A stretch of DNA of 64,000 nucleotides, taken from contig CAIPLT010000002.1 of NCBI GenBank assembly GCA_903865935.1, positions 1 through 64,000 of the forward strand, in the 5' to 3' direction. The position numbers and the translations under genes are program-made. Shown in pieces: positions 1 to 8,052 of the stretch (position 1 is its first letter; each line of letters starts with the position of its first letter). Source of the DNA: Caldifarciminota bacterium (GTDB lineage Bacteria; Hydrothermota; Tepidihabitantia; Tepidihabitantales; CAIPLT01). The notes beneath the pieces were generated by a model. That model was not told where the DNA came from. It ran no database searches and was given only the letters and a program-made list of their open reading frames with translations.

Positions 1-129
1 AAACTCATAAAACCCTTAAAAGTAAAAATTTCGAGAATTGCCCGCGGATTACCAATTGGTAGTGATTTGGATTTAGCGGATGAAACGACTATATCCGAAG
101 CCTTTGAAGGGAGAAAAGAATTTGAATAA
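1..129 (+). CDS. recR: Recombination mediator RecR, C-terminal fragment
   Basis: The window opens inside a frame that ends with TAA at 127-129 and encodes 42 residues. The stretch [19 protein letters not shown] followed by an EAFEGRKEF ending is the characteristic C-terminus of RecR, at the end of the Toprim domain, where bacterial RecR reads RIARGLPvGgdLeyaDe. RecR works with RecF and RecO to load RecA on gapped DNA. The 5' part lies outside the window. The next gene has its own promoter beginning 15 bases downstream. Confidence 0.85.
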   Translation, partial: KLIKPLKVKISRIARGLPIGSDLDLADETTISEAFEGRKEFE

Positions 130-143
130 ATATATTTGTATGC

Positions 144-171
144 TTGACAAATGCTACATTTTAATTAGAAT
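144..171 (+). promoter_or_regulatory. Predicted promoter of rho
   Basis: TTGACA (144-149) is followed after 16 bases by TAGAAT (166-171). Transcription would begin near 178, giving a leader of about 80 nt before rho. The leader carries a short inverted pair, ATGAG and CTCAT. Rho is often autoregulated through its leader in other bacteria; nothing here proves that. Confidence 0.6.
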
Positions 172-259
172 ATAACATAAATACTTAACATTATATATCC
201 CATGAGTTATAACATTAAATGATGTATCTCATTAAAAAAGAAAATAAACAGGAGTAAAA

Positions 260-1516
260 ATGGAAGCCGAAGAACTTAAAAAGAAAAAGCTTTCAGAGCT
301 TTATGAAATAGCCAAAAATTTGAACATTCCTGATTACAGTGAAAAAAAGAAGCAAGAGTTAGTTTTAGCGATTCTTGAATCAGAGGTTAAGGAAAAGACT
401 GATGCTACAGTTCAGGTTAAAGGTGTTTTAGAAGTTTTGGAAGAAGGATTTGGTTTTTTACGGTCACCGGATTACAGCTATCTGCCGAGTTCGGATGATA
501 TCTATGTCGCACCATCCCAGATTAAGAAATTTCTATTGAAAACTGGCGATACAATTGTTGGCCAAGCACGGCCCCCCAAAAACAGTGAACGATACTTCGC
601 ACTTTTGCGGATAGAAACCGTTAATAATGACCCGTTAAACGTCATCCATGACCGGCTACCATTTGACGAGCTGACGCCGCTTTATCCGCAGGAAAGAATA
701 CGATTGGAAATAGAGGCTAAGAATGATTATTCGATGCGTGTGGTTGATTTGTTTGTTCCGATCGGTAAGGGACAGCGCGGTCTGATAGTTTCGCCACCGC
801 GTGCTGGTAAAACCGTCTTACTACAGAAAATTGCTAATAGTATTACAGAAAACCACCCGGAAATTATATTGATGATTCTTCTAATTGATGAGCGACCGGA
901 AGAAGTTACTGATATGGAACGTTCGGTTAAAGCTGAAGTTATCAGTTCAACTTTTGATGAAGTGCCAGAGCGACATGTTGAGGTCGCCAATGTCGTCTTA
1001 GAAAAAGCCAAACGTTTAGTCGAACACAAAAAAGATGTTGTAATTCTCTTAGATAGTATCACCCGACTCTCACGTGCACACAACTTAGTTGTGCCGCATT
1101 CTGGACGAACTCTATCTGGTGGTCTTGATTCTAATGCTCTGCAGAGACCAAAGAAATTCTTTGGCGCCGCGAGAAATATCGAGGAAGGCGGCAGTTTAAC
1201 AATTATCGCAACCGCTCTGATTGACACTGGTTCCAGAATGGACGATGTAATTTTTGAAGAGTTCAAAGGTACCGGTAATATGGAATTAGTGCTTGATAGA
1301 AAATTAGCTGACCGAAGGCTATTCCCGGCAATCGACCTTCAAAAATCGGGCACCAGAAAAGAAGAATTATTACTATCCGAATTTGAACTTAACCGCATCT
1401 GGATTATCCGCAAACTTCTAGCCGAGCTTAATCCAATTGAGATGATGGAATTTGTCATGGATAAAATGCGTCTATCTAAGAATAACGTAGAATTCTTAAA
1501 TTCAATGAGTGAGTAA
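260..1516 (+). CDS. rho: Transcription termination factor Rho
   Basis: The 418-residue protein has the normal Rho architecture. An N-terminal Rho_N helical domain (about 5-40) precedes a cold-shock-like RNA-binding domain (about 50-120, with the [21 protein letters not shown] primary site signature), then a RecA-type ATPase. The Walker A is PPRAGKT and the Walker B is [10 protein letters not shown]; the Q/R-loop region [11 protein letters not shown] is present. Rho is a hexameric RNA-dependent helicase that terminates transcription. The start is fixed by an AGGAG Shine-Dalgarno (SD) sequence at 250-254. The gene is followed closely by rpmE, an arrangement seen in many bacteria. Confidence 0.97.
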   Translation: MEAEELKKKKLSELYEIAKNLNIPDYSEKKKQELVLAILESEVKEKTDATVQVKGVLEVLEEGFGFLRSPDYSYLPSSDDIYVAPSQIKKFLLKTGDTIVGQARPPKNSERYFALLRIETVNNDPLNVIHDRLPFDELTPLYPQERIRLEIEAKNDYSMRVVDLFVPIGKGQRGLIVSPPRAGKTVLLQKIANSITENHPEIILMILLIDERPEEVTDMERSVKAEVISSTFDEVPERHVEVANVVLEKAKRLVEHKKDVVILLDSITRLSRAHNLVVPHSGRTLSGGLDSNALQRPKKFFGAARNIEEGGSLTIIATALIDTGSRMDDVIFEEFKGTGNMELVLDRKLADRRLFPAIDLQKSGTRKEELLLSEFELNRIWIIRKLLAELNPIEMMEFVMDKMRLSKNNVEFLNSMSE

Positions 1517-1526
1517 AGGAGAAGGA

Positions 1527-1763
1527 ATGAAAGAAAAAATTCATCCTAATTATGTCGATTGTGTTATTACCTGTAGCTGCGGTAATATTGTAAAAACACG
1601 GTCGGCCAAACCAAAAATTAACGTTGAAATTTGTTCTGCATGTCACCCGTTTTTCTCAGGCAAACAAAAAATGATTGATGCCGCTGGACGTGTTGAAAAG
1701 TACCGCCGACGCTATGCGAAAAAAGCAGCACCGAAAAAAGCAGTAGCAGCAGAAACTACCTGA
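1527..1763 (+). CDS. rpmE: 50S ribosomal protein L31, zinc-binding type
   Basis: This 78-residue protein begins MKEKIHPNY and has the Cys pattern of the zinc-containing L31 type: CSCGN near the N-terminus and the CSAC pair in EICSACHPFFSG. The C-terminal tail is Lys/Ala rich, as expected for contact with rRNA. The frame is open from an ATG at 1509, but AAAGGAGAAGGA lies just before the ATG at 1527, so 1527 is the start; it lies 10 bases past the rho stop. L31 bridges the large and small subunits and its zinc form is commonly a zinc reservoir. Confidence 0.93.
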   Translation: MKEKIHPNYVDCVITCSCGNIVKTRSAKPKINVEICSACHPFFSGKQKMIDAAGRVEKYRRRYAKKAAPKKAVAAETT

Positions 1764-1792
1764 TTAATCCCCAAAAATTATAAGGGATAACA

Positions 1793-2885
1793 ATGGCTGA
1801 TTTTACTAAAGCGATTGATGAGATATCGATTAAATTGAAATCGATACAGGAGTTTCTTTGAAATTGATAAAAAACAGCAAACCCTAGCGACACTTACCGA
1901 AAAAAGCCAAAAACCGGATTTCTGGCAAGACCAAAAACTAGCAAGCGAAGTTATGACCCAAATACAAAAACTGTCTGAGATTATCAATTCCGTCCAAACA
2001 ATAGAAAAAGAAATCAAGGATACATCGGAGATTGCCACACTTTTTTCTTCAGATGAAAATGCTGAAAATGAAATCAATTCTAATATCACTAAAATCCAGC
2101 AAGAACTGAAAGAATTACAAAGCAGAAGTCTTTTCTTAGCACCAGAAGATAATAAAAAAGCAATTTTGACAATTCATCCCGGTGCCGGCGGTGTTGAATC
2201 ATGCGATTGGGCAGAGATTTTACTTCGAATGTATCTGAAATATTTTGACCGCAAGGGTTTTAAATATTGGATGTTGGATTATCAACCAGCCGAAGAAGCT
2301 GGTATAAAAGATGCAGTTATTGAGGTTTCAGGTGAGAATGCATATGGTCTATTAAAAGTCGAGACTGGTATTCACCGTTTGGTCCGGATTTCCCCGTTTG
2401 ACGCAAACAAACGTAGGCATACATCATTTGTAGCGGTATTTGTTTATCCGGAAATAGAAGATGTTGATGTGAGTATTGACCCAAATGATTTAAAGATCGA
2501 TACATTTCGGGCAGGCGGGGCAGGCGGACAGAATGTTAATAAAGTTTCTTCGGCAGTCAGAATCACGCACATTCCATCTGGTATCGTCGTGTCGTGTCAG
2601 AATGAACGGTCACAGTTCCAGAATAAAGTTAATGCAATGAAGATTTTAAGAGCAAGGCTTTACAATTACTTTAGGAAAGAACAGGACGAGAAACTACAGA
2701 AACTTGAGGATTCAAAGACCGATATTGCCTGGGGTCATCAAATCCGTTCCTATGTTTTCTTTCCCTACCAGATGGTTAAGGACCACCGCACCGAGCATGA
2801 AACAGGTGATATCCAGAGAGTAATGAATGGTGATTTAGATGATTTCATTTATGCCGTTCTTTTATCTAAACAAAATAAAAATTAA
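1793..2885 (+). CDS. prfB: Peptide chain release factor 2, made by programmed +1 frameshift
   Basis: The gene starts at ATG 1793 (SD AAGGGAT) and reads 22 codons to an in-frame TGA at 1859-1861. A +1 slip at CTT moves translation into the frame that runs to 2885, giving a 363-residue product, the usual RF2 length. After the shift the N-terminal [14 protein letters not shown] motif typical of RF2 appears. The tripeptide anticodon is SPF ([14 protein letters not shown]), specific to UGA/UAA recognition, and the peptidyl hydrolase motif GGQ occurs in [12 protein letters not shown]. The shift lets RF2 control its own synthesis, since low RF2 means slow termination at UGA and more slippage. Confidence 0.95.
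1848..1861 (+). promoter_or_regulatory. prfB +1 programmed frameshift signal
   Basis: An internal SD-like AGGAG (1848-1852) lies three bases before the slippery CTT TGA (1856-1861). This is the same spacing and layout as the classical AGGGGG-TAT-CTT-TGA signal. Slipping CTT to TTT puts GAA (1860-1862) in the ribosomal A site. Confidence 0.93.
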
Positions 2886-2961
2886 TCACTGAGCCCGAGT
2901 AAACCATAGAGTAAAATCTAAGAAAATTTATGTATCTCAGCGTTCTTAGTGACTCTGTGGT
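2886..2961 (+). repeat. Intergenic CACAGAG-type imperfect inverted repeat
   Basis: Immediately after the prfB stop, TCACTGAG (2886-2893) and ACCATAGAG (2903-2911) are mirrored by CTCAG...TTAGTGA (2936-2952) and CTCTGTGGT (2953-2961). The minus-strand reading ACCACAGAGTCACTAAGAAC resembles the 'accacagag...cacagag' intergenic repeats found in many unrelated bacterial genomes. No coding potential is evident. It could also form a termination hairpin for the rho-rpmE-prfB unit, but no T-run follows. Confidence 0.5.
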
Positions 2962-2971
2962 AGACATAATC

Positions 2972-2999
2972 TTGACAAATTGTATTTTTAGAGTAAATT
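2972..2999 (+). promoter_or_regulatory. Predicted promoter of proS, leaderless
   Basis: TTGACA (2972-2977), a 16-base spacer and TAAATT (2994-2999) are followed after 7 bases by the proS ATG. There is no SD, so the transcript probably starts at or next to the start codon. Confidence 0.65.
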
Positions 3000-3006
3000 A
3001 AGTTCT

Positions 3007-4455
3007 ATGCCAAACGATAAAGAAAAAGAATTTGTTAAAGAAATTCCATCCAAAAAAGATAATTTTTCTGATTGGTACACTTCAGTTGTTTTAAAAGCAG
3101 AACTAGCAGATTATGCACCGGTCCGCGGTTGTATGGTCATTCGTCCGTATGGTTATAAAATATGGGAAAATATGCAGTCGCTTCTAGACCGAAGATTCAA
3201 AGAAACCGGTCATGAGAACGCTTATTTCCCATTATTTATACCGGAAAGTTTCTTGCAGAAGGAAGCAGAACATGTTAAAGGTTTTTCACCGCAGGTTGCC
3301 TGGGTAACGCGCGGGGGAGATGAGGATTTAACCGAAAGATTAGCAGTTCGCCCGACATCTGAAGCGATTATCTGCAGTATGTATTCAAAATGGGTAAAAT
3401 CTTATCGGGATTTACCGGTGTTAATTAATCAATGGTGTAATATTGTACGTTGGGAAAAAACTACCCGTTTATTCTTGCGCACGACCGAATTTCTCTGGCA
3501 GGAAGGTCATACTTTGCACCGCACAAGAGAAGAAGCAGACGAAGAAGCAATAAAGATGCTAAATGTCTATGTTGACTTTGTTGAAAATGAGATGGCTATT
3601 CCGTTAGTCTATGGCAGAAAAACCGAAAGCGAAAAGTTTCCCGGTGCTTTGCATACTTATTCAATTGAAGCATTAATGCCCGACGGTCAGGCATTACAGG
3701 CGGGTACATCCCATAATTTGGGTCAATTTTTCTCAAAAGCGTTTGATATAAAATATCTTGATGATGATAATACTGAAAAATTTCCATGGGGAACATCATG
3801 GGGCATTACAACCAGAATGATTGGTGCATTAATAATGACGCATGGTGATGATAAAGGATTAAGATTACCGCCCAGAATCGCGCCGGTTCAGATTGTCATT
3901 GTACCGATTTTATTTGGCAAAGATGATGACAAAGTTATTGCCAAAGCAAAAGAAATATACGAGGTAATACGAAAAGATTATCGGGTATATTTAGATGACA
4001 GACTTGAATATACACCGGGTTGGAAATTCAATGAATGGGAGATGCGCGGAGTTCCTTTACGGGTTGAGATTGGTCCTAAGGATATTTTAAAAGAACAGGT
4101 TGTTTTTGTACCAAGAGACGGCACTGGTAAAAAGTTTATTAAAGAAGCAGAACTTAAAGATAGTGTCGGTAAAATATTGATAGATATTCAGAATAATCTG
4201 TTTAATTCGGCAAAACAGGTTTTACGCAGTAAAATTTCAGAAGCATCGACCATTGAAGAATTCAATAAAAAAATAGGGGAGATTCCTGGATTTATTAAAG
4301 TATTTTGGTGCGGTAGTCAGCAGTGCGAGAATGAACTAATTGATAAAACAAAAACAACACCCCGTTGTATTCCTTTAGACCAAAAAATTAAAGGTAAATG
4401 TATTATTTGCGGTAAAGAAACCGAAACAACCATCTATTACGCAAGAGCGTATTAA
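3007..4455 (+). CDS. proS: Prolyl-tRNA synthetase, archaeal/eukaryote-like type
   Basis: This 482-residue class II synthetase attaches proline to tRNA-Pro. Motif 2 is visible in RWEKTTRLFLRTTEFLWQEGH and the TXE-type proline site in RPTSEA. After the anticodon-binding domain (about 290-390) comes a zinc-type C-terminal domain with Cys in CGSQQCEN and CIICGKE, ending in the terminal Tyr of YYARAY. There is no editing (INS) domain. Length and C-terminus match the archaeal/eukaryotic ProS class rather than the roughly 570-residue bacterial class. No SD precedes the ATG; see the leaderless promoter at 2972. Confidence 0.96.
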   Translation: MPNDKEKEFVKEIPSKKDNFSDWYTSVVLKAELADYAPVRGCMVIRPYGYKIWENMQSLLDRRFKETGHENAYFPLFIPESFLQKEAEHVKGFSPQVAWVTRGGDEDLTERLAVRPTSEAIICSMYSKWVKSYRDLPVLINQWCNIVRWEKTTRLFLRTTEFLWQEGHTLHRTREEADEEAIKMLNVYVDFVENEMAIPLVYGRKTESEKFPGALHTYSIEALMPDGQALQAGTSHNLGQFFSKAFDIKYLDDDNTEKFPWGTSWGITTRMIGALIMTHGDDKGLRLPPRIAPVQIVIVPILFGKDDDKVIAKAKEIYEVIRKDYRVYLDDRLEYTPGWKFNEWEMRGVPLRVEIGPKDILKEQVVFVPRDGTGKKFIKEAELKDSVGKILIDIQNNLFNSAKQVLRSKISEASTIEEFNKKIGEIPGFIKVFWCGSQQCENELIDKTKTTPRCIPLDQKIKGKCIICGKETETTIYYARAY

Positions 4456-4489
4456 AATTATCAGCAAATTAAATTTTAAAGGAGTAATC

Positions 4490-5143
4490 GTGAAAAATAC
4501 CATTAAAAATATATTTATAATACTCTTTTGTATCGGAGGTATAATGAATGCTAAAGACTTGCAGCCAATAAGACTTCTTAAACCTGCCTTAGAGAATGAT
4601 AAATTATTCATGCAAGTAATAACAGAACGTAAAAGCAGCCGTGATTTTTCGGATCGGGAACTGAGTCTTCAAGACCTTTCAAACTGTATTTGGTGTGCTA
4701 ATGGAATAAACCGGCTCGAAGACGGCAAACGCACGAGCCCATCGGCAATGAATAAACAGGATATAGACGTTTATGCAGTATTAAAACAAGGAATATTTCT
4801 ATATGATGCGGTTAAACATGAATTGATTCCAGTCGTATCTGGTGATTATCGTAAAAATACCGGAATGCAAGATTGGGTAAGTATTGCACCGCTGAATATT
4901 ATTTATGTTTCCGACTTATCAAAATTCAGTTTTACAAAAGAACGCGAAGCGCAAGTAATGACTGCGGCAATCGATGCCGGTCATTGTTCACAGAACGTTT
5001 ATCTCTATGGTGCTGCAGCAAATCTTGCAGTAGTTGTTCGCACTTCGATTGATAAAACAAAAATGGCTGAAATATTAAAATTACGACCAGAACAGCTGAT
5101 AATAGCAGCGCAGACAGTCGGTTTTCATAAACAAGTAAAATAA
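4490..5143 (+). CDS. Exported nitroreductase-family (SagB-like) oxidoreductase
   Basis: The 217-residue protein belongs to the FMN-dependent nitroreductase fold. The motif ERKSSRDFSDRELSLQDLSNCIWCANGINR near residues 46-75 is the conserved FMN-binding start, and GHCSQNVYLYGAAANLAVVVR is the second conserved stretch. An N-terminal hydrophobic segment (about residues 8-18) followed by MNA-KD looks like a signal peptide. The GTG start at 4490 has SD AAAGGAG. A second ATG at 4544 has its own GGAGG (4535-4539) and would give a form without the signal. The gene follows proS and may be cotranscribed. The substrate is unknown. Confidence 0.8.
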   Translation: MKNTIKNIFIILFCIGGIMNAKDLQPIRLLKPALENDKLFMQVITERKSSRDFSDRELSLQDLSNCIWCANGINRLEDGKRTSPSAMNKQDIDVYAVLKQGIFLYDAVKHELIPVVSGDYRKNTGMQDWVSIAPLNIIYVSDLSKFSFTKEREAQVMTAAIDAGHCSQNVYLYGAAANLAVVVRTSIDKTKMAEILKLRPEQLIIAAQTVGFHKQVK

Positions 5144-5552
5144 AAATAAAAGCACTCTATTTAAAGATATTCTGAGAATTATTTTTAACAATAAAATAAT
5201 TTCGGGAATAATTCTGTAAGCAATTTTGGGATTGAATTAGAGAACGTATTCCAGAATGATTATAAGATTGATTTCGTAAATAATTTATTAGAGTATCCGA
5301 GTCTGAATTCGATATTGGTACTGACATAGAATCTAATATCGGATGTTAGATATACTGCGAAAGCAAATATTTAACTGATTTAGTAATCAACCCTTTGGTC
5401 TGCACCAATCCTAGTAGGGGGGATTCTACCTTCTCTTTTAGATAATTTGATATAATTCTATATAGAACAAAGCGTTAGATGATAATTACGTCTAATTTTT
5501 TGTTATATTGACGCTATAAGTTTTACAGAAGTATCTACTCGTATTTTAATTT
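5144..5552. other. 409-bp intergenic region between convergent genes
   Basis: No convincing gene is present. The plus strand holds a roughly 45-codon open stretch (about 5190-5320) rich in Asn, Val and Ser that has no start signal and may be decayed coding sequence. Its composition resembles the translated repeats at 33390 and 49960, but I could not align them. AATCC and GGATT (around 5408-5428) flank a G-run. A weak terminator follows at 5475. Confidence 0.4.
5475..5501 (+). terminator. Possible intrinsic terminator
   Basis: TTAGATG (5475-5481) pairs with CGTCTAA (5489-5495), with one G-T pair and a 7-base loop, and is followed by six T (5496-5501). The stem is weak. It would end plus-strand transcription from the proS-nitroreductase unit. 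Confidence 0.4.
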
Positions 5553-6284
5553 TCATTTAATCAAATAATCTACAGGTTTAGTTGATGGGAGATAACCTTG
5601 GATAATCGGGAAGTTGAGCAAGTTTTTCTTTTCGACATCTAATAAGGTTTTAGAAAGTGTAATCGCTATTTGCAAGGGTGTAACAAAGATAAGCTCATTG
5701 TCCTGATATAACCCATGCCGTTTAGCACCAGCACATGGAATAGTGAGATTTGGTAACATTGTATTATAGGATATGATACCGCCATAGGCGCAGACATTAG
5801 AACTCGCACCGGTTCTAAATGTTAAGTCATTACCGGTTGCAACACCATAAGCTCTCATCAAGACTAATGCCTGAGCGCTGTCAATAATAAAAAACACTAT
5901 GTCAGGTTCAAATTTATCCAAAGGACCGAATAATAGTCCTTTAATTTCGCCAGGCTTCAGTTTTGGTTTCATATTGATAATACTCTGGGCAATTTCCCGT
6001 TTATCAGTTAACCTTTGCAAATAGAGCTGAATATCGCTTTCGTCCGGTTTTCTGAAACCAAAATTAACCTGCGCAATTGTACATCCCATCTGGTCAGACG
6101 GACAAGCCAAAGTCCATTTGCTCTGCGAGATGATTCTTACCATTTGACAGAAGTTCAGTTTTTCATTAGGGACTTTACCTATTTTTAACTCATTCGATTT
6201 TTTACAAAATTTTACACCAACCGGATAAAGTTTAAGCCTTAAGATTCTCTGGAAAACTTCTGATATTTCTTTCATATTTATCAC
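5553..6284 (-). CDS. DUF169 family protein
   Basis: The protein has 243 residues. LRLYPVGVKFCKK-like N-terminal sequence (LKLYPVGVKF), CQMVR near residue 46 and the Cys-containing stretches ACPSDQMGC and SNVCAYGGIISY match the DUF169 family, whose function is not established. Four or more conserved Cys suggest a metal or redox role, which is inference. The GTG start at 6284 overlaps the upstream ArsR stop by four bases (GTGA) and has AAGG five bases before it, so the two are translationally coupled. An ATG at 6275 is an alternative start. Confidence 0.75.
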   Translation of the reverse strand: MINMKEISEVFQRILRLKLYPVGVKFCKKSNELKIGKVPNEKLNFCQMVRIISQSKWTLACPSDQMGCTIAQVNFGFRKPDESDIQLYLQRLTDKREIAQSIINMKPKLKPGEIKGLLFGPLDKFEPDIVFFIIDSAQALVLMRAYGVATGNDLTFRTGASSNVCAYGGIISYNTMLPNLTIPCAGAKRHGLYQDNELIFVTPLQIAITLSKTLLDVEKKNLLNFPIIQGYLPSTKPVDYLIK

Positions 6285-6628
6285 TTTTTCCTTAATAATA
6301 ATTGATTCTTTAATCGTTTTGTATCACGCGAAAGAATTTCATCTGATACGGTAGATACCAGGTCAATTAAAATTTTATGCGTCTTTTCGCTGGTTTTAAT
6401 CAACGAGTAATAAACAAAACGACCCTGTTTCCGTTCTTTGACCAATCCAGCGTACTTCAGAATTTTTAGATGTCTTGATACATTGTATTGATTTTCTTCA
6501 ATCGAATTAATTATTTCACCGACACATAATTCAGCATTAGCGCGATGTAAGACCCAGAATATCCGCAAACGGGTTAAATCAGACATTGCTTTCATGATAT
6601 TAATAAAAGAATCAGTTAAATAGTTCAC
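6281..6628 (-). CDS. ArsR-family winged-helix transcriptional regulator
   Basis: This 115-residue regulator has the ArsR/SmtB fold. MKAMSDLTRLRIFWVLHRANAELCVGEI covers helices 1-3 and NVSRHLKILKYAGLVKERKQGRFVYYSL covers the recognition helix and wing. The alpha-3 metal motif ELCVCDL is reduced to ELCVGEI with one Cys, so it may sense something other than arsenic. The start is GTG with SD AAAGGAG. It is first in a two-gene unit with DUF169 and probably controls it through the palindrome at 6652. Confidence 0.88.
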   Translation of the reverse strand: MNYLTDSFINIMKAMSDLTRLRIFWVLHRANAELCVGEIINSIEENQYNVSRHLKILKYAGLVKERKQGRFVYYSLIKTSEKTHKILIDLVSTVSDEILSRDTKRLKNQLLLRKK

Positions 6629-6651
6629 AATAACTCCTTTCTATTCTGTAT

Positions 6652-6661
6652 ACATATATGT
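6652..6661 (-). promoter_or_regulatory. 10-bp palindrome in the arsR leader, candidate operator
   Basis: ACATATATGT is a perfect palindrome between the predicted -10 box and the arsR start, roughly at +8 to +17. It overlaps a second small palindrome, TGTATACA. ArsR-family repressors typically bind AT-rich palindromes at such positions. That this regulator binds here is inference. Confidence 0.4.
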
Positions 6662-6675
6662 CCATAAACGCATAC

Positions 6676-6703
6676 ATTTTATATAAATAAAATAATTTGT
6701 CAA
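6676..6703 (-). promoter_or_regulatory. Predicted promoter of arsR-DUF169
   Basis: On the minus strand TTGACA (6703-6698), a 16-base spacer and TAAAAT (6681-6676) precede arsR. The leader is about 40 nt and ends in an SD, unlike the leaderless promoters elsewhere in the window. Confidence 0.6.
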
Positions 6704-6779
6704 GGATTATTTTTAGATTTCTGAATATAAGCATAAATATCGCGAAGCATAATAATACCTAATTGCGGAGCATGTAATA

Positions 6780-7376
6780 TTAACTGTATCGTTCTTGTTT
6801 CCACGGGTCACCATGATTATGGTAACCGCGGGATTCCCAGAAACCTGGCGTATCTTTGGCTAAAAACTGAAAACCGGTTGTCCATTTGGCGCTTTTCCAT
6901 AAATATAATCTGGGTACAACTAAACGGACCGGATAACCATGTTCTGAGCTTATGTCTTCATTATTATACTTCAGCGCAAATAAGACATCCGGTTGAAAGA
7001 AATCTTCAAATGAAAGATTTGTATAATAATCATCCGAGCAGTATATCATCACATATTTAGCTTCCGATTTTATATTCACCAGCTTGACAATTTCGCTGGT
7101 ACTAATACCTTCCCAGAGATTATCAAGTTTTGACCAGCCAGTAACACAGTGAATATCGGAAAAAACTTTGACATGGGGGAGAGACGTAAATTCATTAAAA
7201 GTAAATTTTCTTTCTTTTTCAACTAGACCCCAGATTCTAAAAGTCCATTTGTCGGCATTGAATTTAGGTATTCCGTTATAATGCAGAACCGGGAAACTAT
7301 CAACCAGCTTTTGTCCGGGCGGAATACGATTTTTTCTTTGGGTATCCGGGCTTGTAATAATATTCTCTTGGATCAC
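6780..7376 (-). CDS. Sulfite-oxidase-like molybdopterin oxidoreductase
   Basis: The 198-residue protein has the sulfite-oxidase/YedY molybdopterin-binding fold. The conserved Cys expected to bind Mo lies in DIHCVTGWSKLDNLWEG (about residue 77), and HGYPVRLVVPRLYLWKSAKW and the GYHNHGDPW ending are typical of the family. It lacks the dimerisation and haem domains of true sulfite oxidase, and no signal peptide is visible, so it is probably cytoplasmic. The GTG start at 7376 sits 55 bases after the hydrogenase gene, beyond a short repeat. It may be the last gene of the hydrogenase operon. Substrate unknown. Confidence 0.85.
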   Translation of the reverse strand: MIQENIITSPDTQRKNRIPPGQKLVDSFPVLHYNGIPKFNADKWTFRIWGLVEKERKFTFNEFTSLPHVKVFSDIHCVTGWSKLDNLWEGISTSEIVKLVNIKSEAKYVMIYCSDDYYTNLSFEDFFQPDVLFALKYNNEDISSEHGYPVRLVVPRLYLWKSAKWTTGFQFLAKDTPGFWESRGYHNHGDPWKQERYS

Positions 7377-7390
7377 TTCTCTAAGTAAAG

Positions 7391-7421
7391 TTCTTCGGTC
7401 GCTTTGCTTCCTTAGAATGAC
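7391..7421 (-). repeat. GTCATTCTAAGGAAGC-type intergenic repeat
   Basis: On the minus strand GTCATTCTAAGGAAGC continues into AAAGCGACCGAAGAA. This resembles the 'gtcattctgag...gaagcgaa...gaagaatc' dispersed repeat seen between genes in many bacteria. It separates the hydrogenase genes from the sulfite-oxidase-like gene. No other copy was found in the window. Confidence 0.45.
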
Positions 7422-7431
7422 AACCGATAGA

Positions 7432-8052
7432 TTAGTATCCCCAGATTTCGTTCAGATAAGATTTACGGCGGCAGTCAACGCAGAGTATTCTCTGGTGCTG
7501 AGAACGATAGGGTAATTGGTCATAATTTAGATGCGGTAAATTTTCTTCATCTTGTGTAATGCCTAATTCTTTATACAGAGATAAATATAAAGTCGGATTG
7601 GCGTATGCCAGTTCACCGACTTTGTGGGCAATCCACAATAACTGGGCTTTGGGCGCAACAACTTCTCCACATATTTCACAGAATGCCAGCTCTTTCTCAA
7701 TGATATTCTCATAACCTTCATTCTTAATTTTCGCCAAATCATACTCTTGTGTATGCTTGATACCCTCCTGAGTCGTGCAGTAACGAACACACTGTCCGCA
7801 GTACACGCACTTTTCCTGATAATGAATAACCTTACGGACTTTTCTTTTAACATCATCTTCGATTGCTCTCGCCTTAGCCGGGCATACTTCTGCGCAAGCA
7901 CCGCAACCAATACAGCGTTCTTCATTGTACTTGATAATACCGCGAAATCCTTTTGGAGGAATAGAAGGTTCTTTGGGAAATTTTGTCGTAAATGGACCTT
8001 TTACTATTGCTCGTATTGCTTCGCCTAATTCACGTAATTTTGGTTTTCTCAT
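7432..8052 (-). CDS. Group 4 hydrogenase ferredoxin-type subunit (NuoI/HyfH-like)
   Basis: This 206-residue subunit carries two [4Fe-4S] motifs, CIGCGACAEVCPAKA (about 47-60) and CVYCGQCVRYC (about 82-92). A second pair of Cys motifs, CEICGEVV and CVDCRRK, resembles the zinc/rubredoxin-like tail of HycF/HyfH proteins. It probably relays electrons between the small subunit and outside partners at the cytoplasmic face. It overlaps the upstream antiporter-like gene at one base and is the last gene of the tightly packed hydrogenase block. Confidence 0.9.
   Translation of the reverse strand: MRKPKLRELGEAIRAIVKGPFTTKFPKEPSIPPKGFRGIIKYNEERCIGCGACAEVCPAKARAIEDDVKRKVRKVIHYQEKCVYCGQCVRYCTTQEGIKHTQEYDLAKIKNEGYENIIEKELAFCEICGEVVAPKAQLLWIAHKVGELAYANPTLYLSLYKELGITQDEENLPHLNYDQLPYRSQHQRILCVDCRRKSYLNEIWGY

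Noticed and set aside
2886-3006. T-box or other riboswitch before proS
   Set aside because: The promoter is only 7 bases from the ATG, so there is no leader to hold one.
5190-5460. A third copy of the dispersed repeat
   Set aside because: The translated composition is similar, but no shared nucleotide block of useful length could be aligned.
6281-6628. Arsenic-resistance regulator
   Set aside because: The two-Cys metal motif is incomplete and no arsenic genes are nearby.
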